64,000 bases of DNA from positions 9,696,808 to 9,760,807 of the forward strand of contig NZ_CP045997.1 of NCBI RefSeq assembly GCF_010233585.1. The letters are read 5' to 3'. The DNA comes from Spirosoma endbachense (lineage in GTDB: Bacteria > Bacteroidota > Bacteroidia > Cytophagales > Spirosomataceae). Both the position numbers and the translations under genes were made by a program. The notes beneath the pieces were generated by a model. That model was not told where the DNA came from, did no database searches, and worked only from the letters and a program-made list of their open reading frames with translations. Below, in pieces: positions 1 through 9,036 of the stretch (position 1 is the first letter of the stretch; each line of letters starts with the position of its first letter).

Positions 1-1
1 T

Positions 2-118
2 ACCAATCATTTTGCCTTGAAAGGGCGGTTATACCTCAAAGCCCTGCAAGCGGCTTTTGCGGAACTGGCCGTCCTCAAAAATCAACTCAGCCAACATCCA
101 CAAATGGAGTTGGCGTAA
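2..118 (+). CDS. C-terminal end of an unidentified protein (cut by window edge)
   Basis: An open frame enters from the left edge and ends at TAA 116-118, giving 38 residues rich in Ala, Leu and Gln that look like an amphipathic helix (ending QMELA). It lies 42 bp before the nadR-like gene on the same strand and may be co-transcribed with it. Too little is visible to name a family. Confidence 0.45.
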   Translation, partial: TNHFALKGRLYLKALQAAFAELAVLKNQLSQHPQMELA

Positions 119-160
119 CATCAGTTAAAAAATTGAACAAAACCAACAAACCAGATTAGC

Positions 161-1144
161 ATGACCACAGGGCTAATCTTCGGCAAATTTTTGCCTGTGC
201 ATAAAGGCCACCTTGCCCTTATTGAGTTTGCTCGTCAACAGTGTGATCGGCTCATTGTATCCATGAGTATCACGCCAGATGACCCAATCTCGCCCAAATT
301 TCGGCTCCGCTGGCTAACCGAATTACTAGCTCCCTACCCCACTATTGAGGTGGTGGCCGAGCCCGACGATTTTCATGATCCAGACTTACCACTTTGGGAA
401 GCCACGAAGTTATGGGCCGCTTTCATTAAACGGCGTTTCCCGACTGTGAGTGTATTTTTTTCATCCGAAGCATACGCAATTCCATTAGCCTATCATTCGG
501 GTTTACGGCATATTTCATTCGATCCACCCCGACAACAGGTCCCGGTATCGGCTACCCTGATTCGACAGCACCCGTTTCAGTATTGGGATTACATTCCGGA
601 TGTTGTCCGCCCCCATTTCGTCAAAAAAATATGCCTGTACGGCCCCGAAAGTGTTGGCAAAACAACTCTGGCTAAGCAATTGGCGATTGACTACCAAACC
701 ATTTTTGTACCCGAAATGGCCCGTAGTCTAATTACTTCCAACGAGTTCACAAGCAACGATTTCGTCCGTATTGGCCAGGCTCAAACGCAAGCAGTGCAAG
801 TAGCCGAACGTCAGGCCAATCGCCTGCTTTTTTGCGACACAGACGTCATTACAACCCAGATCTATTCGAATTTATACCTGCGGGAAGTGTCCCCTGTTTT
901 ACAGGAACTGGAACAGCAGGTCCACTACGATATTTATTTTTTACTCGATATCGATGTGCCCTGGGTTGCCGACGATTTACGCGATCAGGGTGATCGTCGT
1001 CCTGAAATGCTGGCTCGTTTTCGTTATGAACTCGACCGGAGAGGACTGAACTACGTATTGATAGGCGGCTCTTATACGGACCGACTTACGTCGATCAAAA
1101 CAACAATCGAAAAATTACTGAATGGTTTTCGGCTCACAAATTAA
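161..1144 (+). CDS. nadR: NadR-like NMN adenylyltransferase / ribosylnicotinamide kinase
   Basis: A 327-residue bifunctional NAD salvage enzyme, probably cytoplasmic. The N-terminal half is a nucleotidyltransferase: FGKFLPVHKGH near residues 8-17 carries the HxGH-type motif, and VSATLIR near residue 128 matches the ISxTxxR signature of NMN adenylyltransferases. The C-terminal half is a P-loop kinase with GPESVGKTT near residue 161, as in the ribosylnicotinamide kinase domain. The N-terminal helix-turn-helix of enterobacterial NadR is absent. That is usual for NadR outside enterics, so this is probably an enzyme and not a repressor. By family knowledge it phosphorylates nicotinamide riboside and adenylates the NMN. 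No transporter gene (PnuC) is visible here. The start ATG at 161 directly precedes the conserved FGKFLP segment. Confidence 0.88.
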   Translation: MTTGLIFGKFLPVHKGHLALIEFARQQCDRLIVSMSITPDDPISPKFRLRWLTELLAPYPTIEVVAEPDDFHDPDLPLWEATKLWAAFIKRRFPTVSVFFSSEAYAIPLAYHSGLRHISFDPPRQQVPVSATLIRQHPFQYWDYIPDVVRPHFVKKICLYGPESVGKTTLAKQLAIDYQTIFVPEMARSLITSNEFTSNDFVRIGQAQTQAVQVAERQANRLLFCDTDVITTQIYSNLYLREVSPVLQELEQQVHYDIYFLLDIDVPWVADDLRDQGDRRPEMLARFRYELDRRGLNYVLIGGSYTDRLTSIKTTIEKLLNGFRLTN

Positions 1145-1256
1145 AAATAGTACATTTTTTAGATTCAACTATAAAACTTAACACAATGAACATAATTATT
1201 TAAAGAATATTAGCTCTTAAAGAATTGATAACTATGATATTACTTTTTTTTCAATA

Positions 1257-1264
1257 TAATTTTG
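1257..1264 (+). promoter_or_regulatory. Candidate -7 box (TAATTTTG) for the CBM48 gene
   Basis: TAATTTTG matches the Bacteroidota -7 consensus TAnnTTTG and lies 26 bp before the ATG in a very AT-rich stretch. No convincing -33 TTTG lies at the expected distance, so support is from one box only. Confidence 0.4.
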
Positions 1265-1290
1265 CATTGCAAACCAAATAATGAACTACT

Positions 1291-1599
1291 ATGGCGGTTG
1301 CCAAACAATTCCTCAAAAGCAAGCCTATTGCAAAAGTTACGTTTGAGTTGCCGGCTGAAGCTGTCAACGGTGCAAAAACGGTCGCCCTGGCCGGTGAATT
1401 CAATAGCTGGGATAGCTCTGCCCAAGTTCTGAAAAAGCAAAAGGATGGTTCGTACAAAACGACGGTCGAACTACCAATTGGTAGCGAATATCAGTACCGC
1501 TACGTTCTGGACGGTACAATTTGGACAAATGACTGGGCCGCTGATAAATATGTAGCCAGTGGCGTTGCGGGTGAAGAAAATTCGGTTGTCGTTCTGTAA
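1291..1599 (+). CDS. Small CBM48 / isoamylase early-set domain protein
   Basis: 102 residues consisting of one domain. The core reads VALAGEFNSWD near residues 31-41, then a YQYRYVLDG strand near 67-75 and the ending W.ND..AD, the pattern of the glycogen-binding CBM48/E-set domain of branching enzymes and AMPK-beta. It has no signal peptide or catalytic domain, so it is probably a cytoplasmic glucan-binding or scaffold protein. Free-standing CBM48 proteins are common in Bacteroidota and mostly uncharacterised. It appears monocistronic, with its own -7 box upstream and a strong terminator 45 bp downstream. The family is clear; the function is inferred. Confidence 0.85.
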   Translation: MAVAKQFLKSKPIAKVTFELPAEAVNGAKTVALAGEFNSWDSSAQVLKKQKDGSYKTTVELPIGSEYQYRYVLDGTIWTNDWAADKYVASGVAGEENSVVVL

Positions 1600-1644
1600 G
1601 CCAGATCAACCATTCGTCTACCTATGAAGGGACATTACTGAAAG

Positions 1645-1681
1645 AGCCCCGACAGAAAAATCTGTCGGGGCTAACTGTTTT
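1645..1681 (+). terminator. Intrinsic terminator after the CBM48 gene
   Basis: A perfect 12-bp stem (AGCCCCGACAGA with its complement, 1645-1656 and 1661-1672) has an AAAA loop and is followed by CTGTTTTT. It lies between convergent genes and may also stop minus-strand transcription. Confidence 0.88.
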
Positions 1682-1698
1682 TAATGCTATTCGCTTAT

Positions 1699-2634
1699 CT
1701 ACACCGTAAAGCTATCTGATTCGACATAGGCTTTGATTAAGGCAACCTCGCCCTCTTTTCCTGGCTGCGAATTACCGTGTTCCATCCCAAAAATAAATTC
1801 CTTGTTTTCGGCTTTCTGTTTCTGGTAGATGTGCTTGAATATGTTTTTATAATTGATCTCGCCCGTTGTTGGCTCTTTACGGCCCGGATTATCGCCAATC
1901 TGAAAATACCCGATTTCACTCCAGCACCAATTTATATGCGGAATAATGTGTCCTTCGTTTTTCTGCATGTGATAAATATCAAACAGAATTTTACAGGAAG
2001 GGCTATTCACGGCCCGGCAGATTTCGTAGGTCTGGTCAGATGTCCGTAAAAACAGGTTTGGTGTATCGCTAAGGGGCTCCAGCACCATGGTCAGGCCAGC
2101 CGGAGCCAGAATATCGGCCCCTCGGCGCAAGGCATCGATAACGTGCCCCGTTTGAATACCAATGGGTAGATTCCGTTCAAAATCTCCGGGAACGACCGTG
2201 GTGAATTTGGCATTGACGCGTTTAGCCGTTTCGACCGCCTTGCGGCATCCGTTCAGAAAAATCTCAACGAACTCTGGCTTTCCCGTTGCGAGAGAATTCT
2301 GTGAATTTCCGCCCTTGTCTAGAACGAACACCCCCATTGTTATACCTAACCGGGCCATTTCCTCACCGATTTTGGTTTGTAGTGCCGGATCTCGACCCAT
2401 CATTCCGTTATCTTCCAGAGCCGTAAAGCCCATATCAGCCATGAACTTTAACTGGTCGATGGGATCTTTACCCGCGCTATTTTCAAACATACCAAAGTGG
2501 GGGGCATATTTGAGTTTAAAATTGTTCTTAGCCAGAAAATTAGGCTGCGAATGCCAGTTTGTGGTTAATGATTCACCCGAAACAGCGGCCCCAGCAAGCC
2601 CAACTGTCGATTTTACAAAATTGCGTCGTTGCAT
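1699..2634 (-). CDS. Exported TIM-barrel sugar isomerase/epimerase (hydroxypyruvate isomerase-like)
   Basis: 311 residues. The N-terminus MQRRNFVKSTVGLAGAAVSG resembles a twin-arginine signal (RRNFVKS). The rest fits the xylose-isomerase-like TIM barrel family (AP_endonuc_2). Putative metal ligands sit in VLEPL, LFDIYHM, QIGDNPGR and FGMEHG, in the order seen in hydroxypyruvate isomerase-type proteins. The substrate cannot be read from sequence; a keto sugar or hydroxy-acid is likely. It lies 127 bp downstream of the cytochrome c-propeller gene on the same strand, separated by a large inverted repeat. Such proteins often sit beside periplasmic sugar oxidoreductases, which fits this neighbourhood. 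Confidence 0.8.
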   Translation of the reverse strand: MQRRNFVKSTVGLAGAAVSGESLTTNWHSQPNFLAKNNFKLKYAPHFGMFENSAGKDPIDQLKFMADMGFTALEDNGMMGRDPALQTKIGEEMARLGITMGVFVLDKGGNSQNSLATGKPEFVEIFLNGCRKAVETAKRVNAKFTTVVPGDFERNLPIGIQTGHVIDALRRGADILAPAGLTMVLEPLSDTPNLFLRTSDQTYEICRAVNSPSCKILFDIYHMQKNEGHIIPHINWCWSEIGYFQIGDNPGRKEPTTGEINYKNIFKHIYQKQKAENKEFIFGMEHGNSQPGKEGEVALIKAYVESDSFTV

Positions 2635-2648
2635 AGTGGTTAATTTCT

Positions 2649-2758
2649 GAACCCGGATTGCACTGATTAACGGATTTACAGGATTTTGTTAGCCACTTCA
2701 ATAAAGTGGTGCATAGATCAAAATCAAGGTAATCCGTTAATTAGTGTAATCCGGGTTC
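2649..2758. repeat. Large imperfect inverted repeat between two minus-strand genes
   Basis: Arms of 40 nt (2649-2688 and 2719-2758) match at 34 positions when one is reverse-complemented. Two of the six differences become G-U pairs in plus-strand RNA. The 30-nt loop contains a second hairpin (CCACTT 2693-2698 with AAGTGG 2704-2709). The arms themselves contain repeated GGATT-type steps, as in dispersed intergenic repeats. Confidence 0.8.
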
Positions 2759-2761
2759 GGA

Positions 2762-5700
2762 TTATTTTTTCTTCAAACTCGTTAAATAAGCGACCAGATC
2801 AACCAGATCCTGCGTACTCATGGCTTCCTGTAGGCCCGATGGCATCATGGAACTATCCATTTTTTTCATCGAGACAACATCGGCCATTTTGTAGTTCTGT
2901 ACCGCACCACCGGGAAATTTCATTTGCAAATCGGTCTCGGTTTTGCTGGAGACAATCCCCGACATGGTACTACCATCTTTAAACTTCACCTCCCACCCTT
3001 CGAATCCAAAACTAATACCGGCATCTGGATGTAAAATAGCCAGATATTGGCCTTCTTTAGGCAATTTAGAACCTATTTCGGAAAGTTTCGGACCAAAATC
3101 CATCCCTTCTCCATTGACCTGATGACAGATGGCACAGTTGTTTTTGAATACGCTTACGCCCTTTGTAGCTTCGCCATTCATGGCCATCAATTCGTTCAGA
3201 CCAGGTAGCTTTTTGCCTTCGGCCCCCTGCACACCATCCAGGAAGCTGGCGGCCTGCTGTCTGATGTTTTTACGCCAGTCATTGCTGACTCCCTGAACGG
3301 CGGCTTTTTTATAATCGCCTTTGATATCGCCCGATTTCAACAGAGTAATCACCTTGTCAGCTCCATCCATACTACCACCCAATGCACGGGTAGCTGTCAT
3401 CCGTAGCGACGGTGAACGCTTCTCATCAAGGGCAACAGTTTTCAGAATATCGAGCGATTCTTTGTTACCAACCCGCTGCAAGGCCATTACCATTTGCGAC
3501 GCTTCATCGGCATTTGACCCATTGATAACAGCCCAGACCAATGAGCTACCATTTTGTTTGATCAACTGCCTGGCGGCATCCCGCCCCATCGCATCGTTAT
3601 ACTTGGCAAGTGCCAGTTGGCTCAGCTTGGCATTCTCAGATGTAGGTTCGTAGCGGGTGATAAGTTCGATGTATTCGGGTGTTCCATATACATCTGTAAG
3701 TAGTTTATTCAGTGCAGTTGTTGCTACGGCAGAATTCTTGACATAGGCCGGATCGAGGTGACGGAGAACCAGTTTCGTCACATCTGTCGATGCGCTATTT
3801 GCCTGCAAAATACCCAATAGTGCCGCTGATTTTTCGGTGGCACCGGGGTTAAAATCGAACGCCCTGAAGTAGCGCAATCGCTGGCTCAGCTCTGTTCCCT
3901 GATCGCCAGCCAGTTTCGCCAGCAGCGGTACAGACTCCCTGGTGCGGGCACGCCAAACGATATCCCGCCCACTGGCATTCGCCAATGGATCACCGCTTTG
4001 TTGCTTCAGCCAGGCGGTGTAGTAACTGTCCCAGTTACCATCGGCTCCAATCCCAAGCGCTTCCAGATACCAACGGTCTTTGCCGTCGTATTTACTAGCC
4101 AGTTGCGCCCACAGAGCTGGTGCTTCAGGCGAGGGCGGTCCGGCGGTCTGGTTCCGGCGAAGCGCAATAATTGCTTCACGGCGAACCTGTGTATCCGGGT
4201 CATTGACCAGTTGCTTCACATAGGGAATAATATCCATTTTGAGTTCACGGGCGGCCCGTAGCGCCGTAATGCGCAAATCCGGATTATCGCTTTTGAGAGC
4301 GGTCTCAATGTATTTTTGTCCTTTATCCAGCTTGCTCAGTAGCCATAGAGCACGGGCCTGCATCCGGGGATTAGTCGACGATTTATAGAGATTTGCCAGG
4401 GGTTTTTCGGCCTTGGTGCCTGACTCACGCAGTTTCTGCCATCCAGCATAGCGAATCGACATATTCGGACTTTGGAGCGCTTCGATAGCACCCTCGGTGG
4501 TCGAAACATCTACTTTCGGCATGGTGTAGGGCGAGTTTGGCGGAGCTACGCGATAGACGCGGCCCCGGTTCTGATCACCAGCCTGGTGACCACCTACGCC
4601 AGGATCATACCAATCAGCAATAATAAGCGAACCATCGGGAGCCACGCAAATATCGGCCGGGCGGAACCACTGATCGCGGGCACCTTCCAGCACATTTACA
4701 ATCTCGGCTTTATAACCCGCCCCGTCTTTCTGTACCGGATAGGAACGTACGACATTCGGTCCGGCATCGCAGTGAATCACCTGATTACGAAACACTTCGG
4801 GCAAAAGCTTGCCTTCATAAACAATAATACCCGTTGGTGAGCCGGCACCGGTCTGGAGCAGGTTTGGCACAACACCCGGATCGTTGAGGTGCCAGTGTCG
4901 CCGTGGAATTTCGGGTTCTAGATTATCACGGTTTGCCTGCCAGCCCGCACCCGTCATTTCGTCGGTATAGCCGTAGTTTCCGTACTCCATTACGTAGTTG
5001 ATCCGAACGCCCTTGTTGCCGTCATCGTCGTTGTCTGACTGCCAGAGCGTACCGTATGAGTCAACCGCCACTTCGTAGTTATTGCGAAAATTCTGGCCTA
5101 ACAATTCAACATTTTTACCATCAGGATCACAGCGGAACACCATGCCCTGCTTGAAATTCTGTTTGTCGATGGTTTTGCCGGTAGCGATATCAACAACCGG
5201 TTTTCCATCTTTATCGAGGAGTTGTTCACCAGCATTACCGAAGTTGAAATACCATTTACCATCGGGGCCAAACACAAACGTGTGCATACCGTGGTCGTGC
5301 TGTTCACCACCGATTCCCGTAAATAGGAGTTCTTTTTTATCGGCCTTATCATCGCCGTTTTCGTCTGTCAGTACCCACACGTTGGGGCTGTCGGCAACAA
5401 TTACCCGGTTCCCCTGCACCCAGATGCCCAAGGGTGATTCGATACTTGGGTCCTGATAAAATACTTTAGTAATATCGGCTTTGCCATCGCCATTCTGATC
5501 TTCCAGAATGATGATCCGGTCGCCTTCTTTACGGGTCGGATTGCCGTTGATAGCTGGCCGGTAGTTATAAGCTTCACATACCCATACGCGACCTCTGGCA
5601 TCGACATCAATATCCGTTGGATTGCTCAGCATCGGCTCGGCAGCAAAAAGAGTTGCTTCCAGACCCGGCGCGACATTCAGACTACCAACGGCATATTTAG

Positions 5701-5884
5701 GATCGTGTTTATCGTCGTCACTGAGTTGGGCAAACAGCTTTGAGAGGTAAGTACCCGAAGCGGCATTGAGATTTCGGTTCTGGTATGCCCCAACAAAAGC
5801 AGCACCTATTACTAAACCAGCAGTGGAGAGGGCTATCGCCTTGCGGGAAAGCAGGGATCGCTTAGCCGATCGAAAAGGATTCAT
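2762..5884 (-). CDS. Large cytochrome c / beta-propeller / HEAT-repeat dehydrogenase-like protein (PVC-type heme-binding family)
   Basis: 1040 residues. An N-terminal membrane segment (about residues 14-33) is followed by a long propeller-like region with DxNGDGK/DENGDDK calcium-type loops (about 55-460). HEAT-like helical repeats fill roughly 470-880, and a C-terminal cytochrome c domain has CAICH at 917-921 with a MMPSGL segment as possible Met ligand. This order matches the 'membrane-bound dehydrogenase / PVC-type heme-binding' family found in Bacteroidota and Planctomycetes, thought to be periplasmic sugar or alcohol oxidation factors, although the reaction is not established. The upstream gap to the divergent GlsB-like gene contains an imperfect inverted repeat (GGTATATAAAC 5940-5950, GTTTATACC 5964-5972). 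Confidence 0.85.
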   Translation of the reverse strand: MNPFRSAKRSLLSRKAIALSTAGLVIGAAFVGAYQNRNLNAASGTYLSKLFAQLSDDDKHDPKYAVGSLNVAPGLEATLFAAEPMLSNPTDIDVDARGRVWVCEAYNYRPAINGNPTRKEGDRIIILEDQNGDGKADITKVFYQDPSIESPLGIWVQGNRVIVADSPNVWVLTDENGDDKADKKELLFTGIGGEQHDHGMHTFVFGPDGKWYFNFGNAGEQLLDKDGKPVVDIATGKTIDKQNFKQGMVFRCDPDGKNVELLGQNFRNNYEVAVDSYGTLWQSDNDDDGNKGVRINYVMEYGNYGYTDEMTGAGWQANRDNLEPEIPRRHWHLNDPGVVPNLLQTGAGSPTGIIVYEGKLLPEVFRNQVIHCDAGPNVVRSYPVQKDGAGYKAEIVNVLEGARDQWFRPADICVAPDGSLIIADWYDPGVGGHQAGDQNRGRVYRVAPPNSPYTMPKVDVSTTEGAIEALQSPNMSIRYAGWQKLRESGTKAEKPLANLYKSSTNPRMQARALWLLSKLDKGQKYIETALKSDNPDLRITALRAARELKMDIIPYVKQLVNDPDTQVRREAIIALRRNQTAGPPSPEAPALWAQLASKYDGKDRWYLEALGIGADGNWDSYYTAWLKQQSGDPLANASGRDIVWRARTRESVPLLAKLAGDQGTELSQRLRYFRAFDFNPGATEKSAALLGILQANSASTDVTKLVLRHLDPAYVKNSAVATTALNKLLTDVYGTPEYIELITRYEPTSENAKLSQLALAKYNDAMGRDAARQLIKQNGSSLVWAVINGSNADEASQMVMALQRVGNKESLDILKTVALDEKRSPSLRMTATRALGGSMDGADKVITLLKSGDIKGDYKKAAVQGVSNDWRKNIRQQAASFLDGVQGAEGKKLPGLNELMAMNGEATKGVSVFKNNCAICHQVNGEGMDFGPKLSEIGSKLPKEGQYLAILHPDAGISFGFEGWEVKFKDGSTMSGIVSSKTETDLQMKFPGGAVQNYKMADVVSMKKMDSSMMPSGLQEAMSTQDLVDLVAYLTSLKKK

Positions 5885-6078
5885 AGTTAAACAGGCAAGA
5901 GGGTTGGATTATACGACGTAAAAGTAGTGATACTCCATTGGTATATAAACGCCCGACCCAGGTGTTTATACCCATTACCTATTAAATTTTGTCATCATTT
6001 TCCCCTGCTTTAGTAGCAAAGTATCGCTATTTCCTGTACCATTACAACACTATTCTTAAAACAGTTAACTTTTTTCTT

Positions 6079-6315
6079 ATGGGCTTTTTATATTCAATTC
6101 TTATTGGCGGAATCGCCGGTTACCTGGCCAGTGTTGTTATGGGCAGTCATCATTCAGCCCTGGTTAACATTATCCTCGGTATTGTTGGCGGATTCATCGG
6201 TGGTTTTATCGCCCGTCGCCTTGGCAATGACCCCGACAACGATGGCTTAGTCATGAACCTGCTGATTGCTGTAGGTGGGGCAATTGTACTCATCTTTTTA
6301 GGAAGGCTATTCTAA
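6079..6315 (+). CDS. GlsB/YeaQ/YmgE-type stress-response membrane protein
   Basis: 78 residues from ATG 6079, chosen over an in-frame ATG at 5989 because family members begin MGFLYSILIGG and the 30 extra residues do not resemble the family. It has about three hydrophobic helices separated by glycine-rich turns (GGIAGYLAS, GGFIGGFIARR, GGAIVLIFLG), the usual architecture and length of transglycosylase-associated/GlsB proteins. It is an inner-membrane protein associated with general stress responses in other bacteria; the molecular role is unknown. Confidence 0.85.
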   Translation: MGFLYSILIGGIAGYLASVVMGSHHSALVNIILGIVGGFIGGFIARRLGNDPDNDGLVMNLLIAVGGAIVLIFLGRLF

Positions 6316-6405
6316 ACCAAAAACCCTTGTAGAGACATATCTTTTGTCTTTTGCGAAATTAACCATAGCACGGGATCTGGTGAAAGTTCCAAATCGCTCA
6401 AAACT

Positions 6406-6442
6406 AAACGGCCAGATCGAAAAATCATCGATCCGGCCGTTT
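6406..6442. terminator. Hairpin between convergent GlsB-like and GMC genes
   Basis: 15-bp arms 6406-6420 and 6428-6442 (AAACGGCC... / ...GGCCGTTT) have one mismatch and a 7-nt loop. The flanking A and T runs would allow termination in either direction. Confidence 0.75.
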
Positions 6443-6462
6443 TCGTATACTATTCTTCAGAA

Positions 6463-8178
6463 TCAGATACTCTTCCGTTTCATCTCTTTCACGACAAAGT
6501 CAGCTGCCCGCGCCGTTAGGGCCATGTAGGTAAGCGACGGGTTCACGCAAGACGCAGAAACCATGCAGGCTCCATCGGTAACAAATACGTTCTTGACAGC
6601 ATGCATCTGGTTGTTGCCATTCAGTACCGACGTTTTCGGATCACGACCCATCCGGGCGGTGCCCATTTCGTGGATGGCCATACCCAGGTAAGACCCTCTG
6701 TCGTATCCTTTAACGTTCTTGACGCCCGATGACTCCAGCATCTCCTTGGCATCGTTTATCATATCGACGCGCATTTTTTTCTCATTTTCTTTGAGTTCTG
6801 CGTCGAAAACGACCAGCGGCATGCCCCACTTGTCCTTCTCGTTTTTATCGAGATACATGCGATTTTCGTAGTAAGGCAATGTCTCCCCGAATCCACCTAA
6901 ACCCATAGTCCAGGGTCCGGGCTTGGTCAGTTCCTCTTTATAATCGGCCCCGAAACTCATTTCAGCAATGTTACGCTGCCAGCCCTGCCGACTGCCTCCA
7001 CCCTGATAACCAAAGCCTCGCACGTAATCGCGTTTGTCGGTACCAATGTTACGATAACGAGGTACGTAAATGCCATTGGCCCGACGACCGATGTAGTATT
7101 TGTCCAGATCACCTTCCCAATCGCCCGATGCACCAATCCGGAAGTGGTGATCCATCAGGTTATGACCCAGTTGCTCCGAATCGTTACCCAGGCCATTCGG
7201 GAAGCGGCTCGATTTTGAGTTCAGCAGCACTGATGTTGACCCCAGTGTGCTGCCGCAAACGAAAATAACTTTAGCAAAATATTCGCGGCTCTGGAGCGTC
7301 ACAGCATCAACGATGCGTACACCCGTTGCGCGCTTCTGGTTATCATCGTAAATTATTTCGGTAACGACCGAATCGGGACGGAGCGTCAACCGGCCGGTTT
7401 TGGCGGCTGGCGGTAGTGTACACGACTGTGTACTAAAATAAGCGCCGTAGGGGCAACCCAGCGAACACTTGTTCCGGTACTGACAGGGCGCACGGCCCAC
7501 ACCTAATTGAGCCTCACCAGCTTTCGACAAGTTGGCTACCCGTCCGATGGTCATCGTGCGACCGGGGAAGTTCTTTTCAATGCGTTTACGAACTTCTTTC
7601 TCCACACAATACATCTCCATCGGTGGCAGAAACTCGCTGTCGGGCAATTGGGGTAAGTTTAGTTTCTCACCCGAAATGCCGACGAATTTTTCAACGTATG
7701 AATACCAGGGAGCCACATCTTTATAGCGAATTGGCCAGTCGACGGCGATACCGTCTTTAAGATTGGCTTCAAAATCGATATCGCTCAGCCGATACGATTG
7801 CCGTCCCCACATGATCGACTTTCCGCCAACAATATTCGGCCGATACCAGTCAAAACGTTTCACTTCTTTGTAAAGCGAATCCGAATCGTTCATCCAGTAT
7901 TTTTCGGTCATTTCGTTATAAGGATAATCGCGCGCCAGTTTTGGATGCGACTCCTTTTGTGCTTCCGTAAGCCGACCGTTGTATTTGGTCTGCCACGGGT
8001 CTTTCATCGCGTTTTCATAACCGGATACGTGTTCGAGCTGGTGCCCTTTCTCGAGCATCAGTACCCGTAACCCCTTCTCCGTCAGTTCTTTGGAGGCCCA
8101 GCCGCCAGATATTCCAGAGCCGATCACAATGGCATCGTAACTCTGTTCTTTTATGGAATCAATATTGAGATAAGACAT
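6463..8178 (-). CDS. GMC-family FAD oxidoreductase (large subunit of a gluconate/glucoside dehydrogenase-type complex)
   Basis: 571 residues from ATG 8178. A longer frame to 8259 adds 27 residues that break the normal N-terminus. The Rossmann motif GSGISGG is at residues 20-26. A cysteine-rich segment CQYRNKCSLGCPYG occurs mid-protein, and the C-terminal GMC_oxred_C region has IHEMGTARMG and CVNPSLTYMA, which carry the catalytic His and Asn. It oxidises alcohols or sugars with FAD and would pass electrons to a cytochrome. The gene just upstream encodes a gluconate 2-dehydrogenase subunit 3-like protein, the normal partner, which probably carries the Tat signal for the pair. The cytochrome c protein at 2762-5884 is a possible electron acceptor (inference). 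Confidence 0.9.
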   Translation of the reverse strand: MSYLNIDSIKEQSYDAIVIGSGISGGWASKELTEKGLRVLMLEKGHQLEHVSGYENAMKDPWQTKYNGRLTEAQKESHPKLARDYPYNEMTEKYWMNDSDSLYKEVKRFDWYRPNIVGGKSIMWGRQSYRLSDIDFEANLKDGIAVDWPIRYKDVAPWYSYVEKFVGISGEKLNLPQLPDSEFLPPMEMYCVEKEVRKRIEKNFPGRTMTIGRVANLSKAGEAQLGVGRAPCQYRNKCSLGCPYGAYFSTQSCTLPPAAKTGRLTLRPDSVVTEIIYDDNQKRATGVRIVDAVTLQSREYFAKVIFVCGSTLGSTSVLLNSKSSRFPNGLGNDSEQLGHNLMDHHFRIGASGDWEGDLDKYYIGRRANGIYVPRYRNIGTDKRDYVRGFGYQGGGSRQGWQRNIAEMSFGADYKEELTKPGPWTMGLGGFGETLPYYENRMYLDKNEKDKWGMPLVVFDAELKENEKKMRVDMINDAKEMLESSGVKNVKGYDRGSYLGMAIHEMGTARMGRDPKTSVLNGNNQMHAVKNVFVTDGACMVSASCVNPSLTYMALTARAADFVVKEMKRKSI

Positions 8179-8277
8179 ATTTTTTTGATTGAATAGTGAA
8201 TAATCGGGGCCGCCAGTGCGGCAAAATGGATAATGGTCCGGGATGGAGCCATTTCCCATCTCAATTATTCATTGTAC

Positions 8278-8808
8278 TTATAGGGCCCACGTTTTTTGGC
8301 CGGGTTTGAGGGGCATACAGCCATTGAACTGACCGGGTACTGGCAGGTACTCCAGTGCTTTCGTCGCTCCTATTTCGGATGTAAAGTAGCCAGTCGTCGT
8401 TAGTTCCTTCATCCGTAGGAAAAACGGTTTGTCGTCGGTCATGGTCTGCTTCACCATTTCGTTTTTCTGAGGCAAGTCCAGTTCTGTAAATCCTTTCCCA
8501 AACTTGGTTTTGCTATTGGCATCCAGTTTTGCCAGACCGGCATAGAAGCTATCCTGATCTTTCTTGGGATAACAATCGCGCATGACACGAACGATGAATT
8601 TCTCGGCCCCAGCGGCTTTGGCACCCGGTGTTGTGGTGGTCGGGATGATCACATCAGCCACTTCAGCCAGCAGGGTTTCCTGCTCGGCTGTTACAACTAC
8701 ACTAGGGCCAGTGTTGGTGATACGCCCCATTGCCCCCGCTAGTGTGGGTGCCGACAACAAACCTCCCATCATCAGGGCCGCTTGCTGTATGGCTTCTCTA
8801 CGTTTCAT
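8278..8808 (-). CDS. Gluconate 2-dehydrogenase subunit 3-like protein
   Basis: 176 residues starting MKRREAIQQAALMMGG, a twin-arginine-like signal. The body contains LLAEVADVIIPTTTTPGAKAAG and the family pattern DFFL..KELT..GYFTSE (here PFFLRMKELTTTGYFTSEIG), typical of the small gamma subunit. It lies 99 bp upstream of the GMC gene on the same strand and is presumably in its operon. By family knowledge it aids export and assembly of the flavin subunit in the periplasm. The gap between the two genes holds a weak inverted repeat (TGAATAAT 8197-8204, ATTATTCA 8264-8271). Confidence 0.88.
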   Translation of the reverse strand: MKRREAIQQAALMMGGLLSAPTLAGAMGRITNTGPSVVVTAEQETLLAEVADVIIPTTTTPGAKAAGAEKFIVRVMRDCYPKKDQDSFYAGLAKLDANSKTKFGKGFTELDLPQKNEMVKQTMTDDKPFFLRMKELTTTGYFTSEIGATKALEYLPVPGQFNGCMPLKPGQKTWAL

Positions 8809-9036
8809 AGACAGGTAAGTAAAAGTGATTTTAAAGTGAGTTTTTCAGAGGTAAAACGAAAATAGGGTGCTCAAAAACATATGCCTTTAACCAGCAAATT
8901 ATCTATATTTTTCAAACACAGAATGGCATTCACCCGAAAAGCCGAAAAAGAGTTAAATATCCTCATATATTATCGAAAATTGTTGCGTGTCATAGTCATT
9001 ACCAGACTGGATAAACTCGTTAGACTGGCATGTTTC

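Noticed and set aside
161..1144. Truncated NadR lacking its DNA-binding domain
   Set aside because: Most NadR-like enzymes outside enterobacteria lack the HTH, so this is the normal form.
2162..2650. 162-codon plus-strand frame opposite the isomerase gene
   Set aside because: Antisense to a well-supported gene with no domain or start context.
6344..6529. 61-codon frame after the GlsB-like gene
   Set aside because: It runs through the terminator hairpin at 6406-6442 into the end of the GMC gene.
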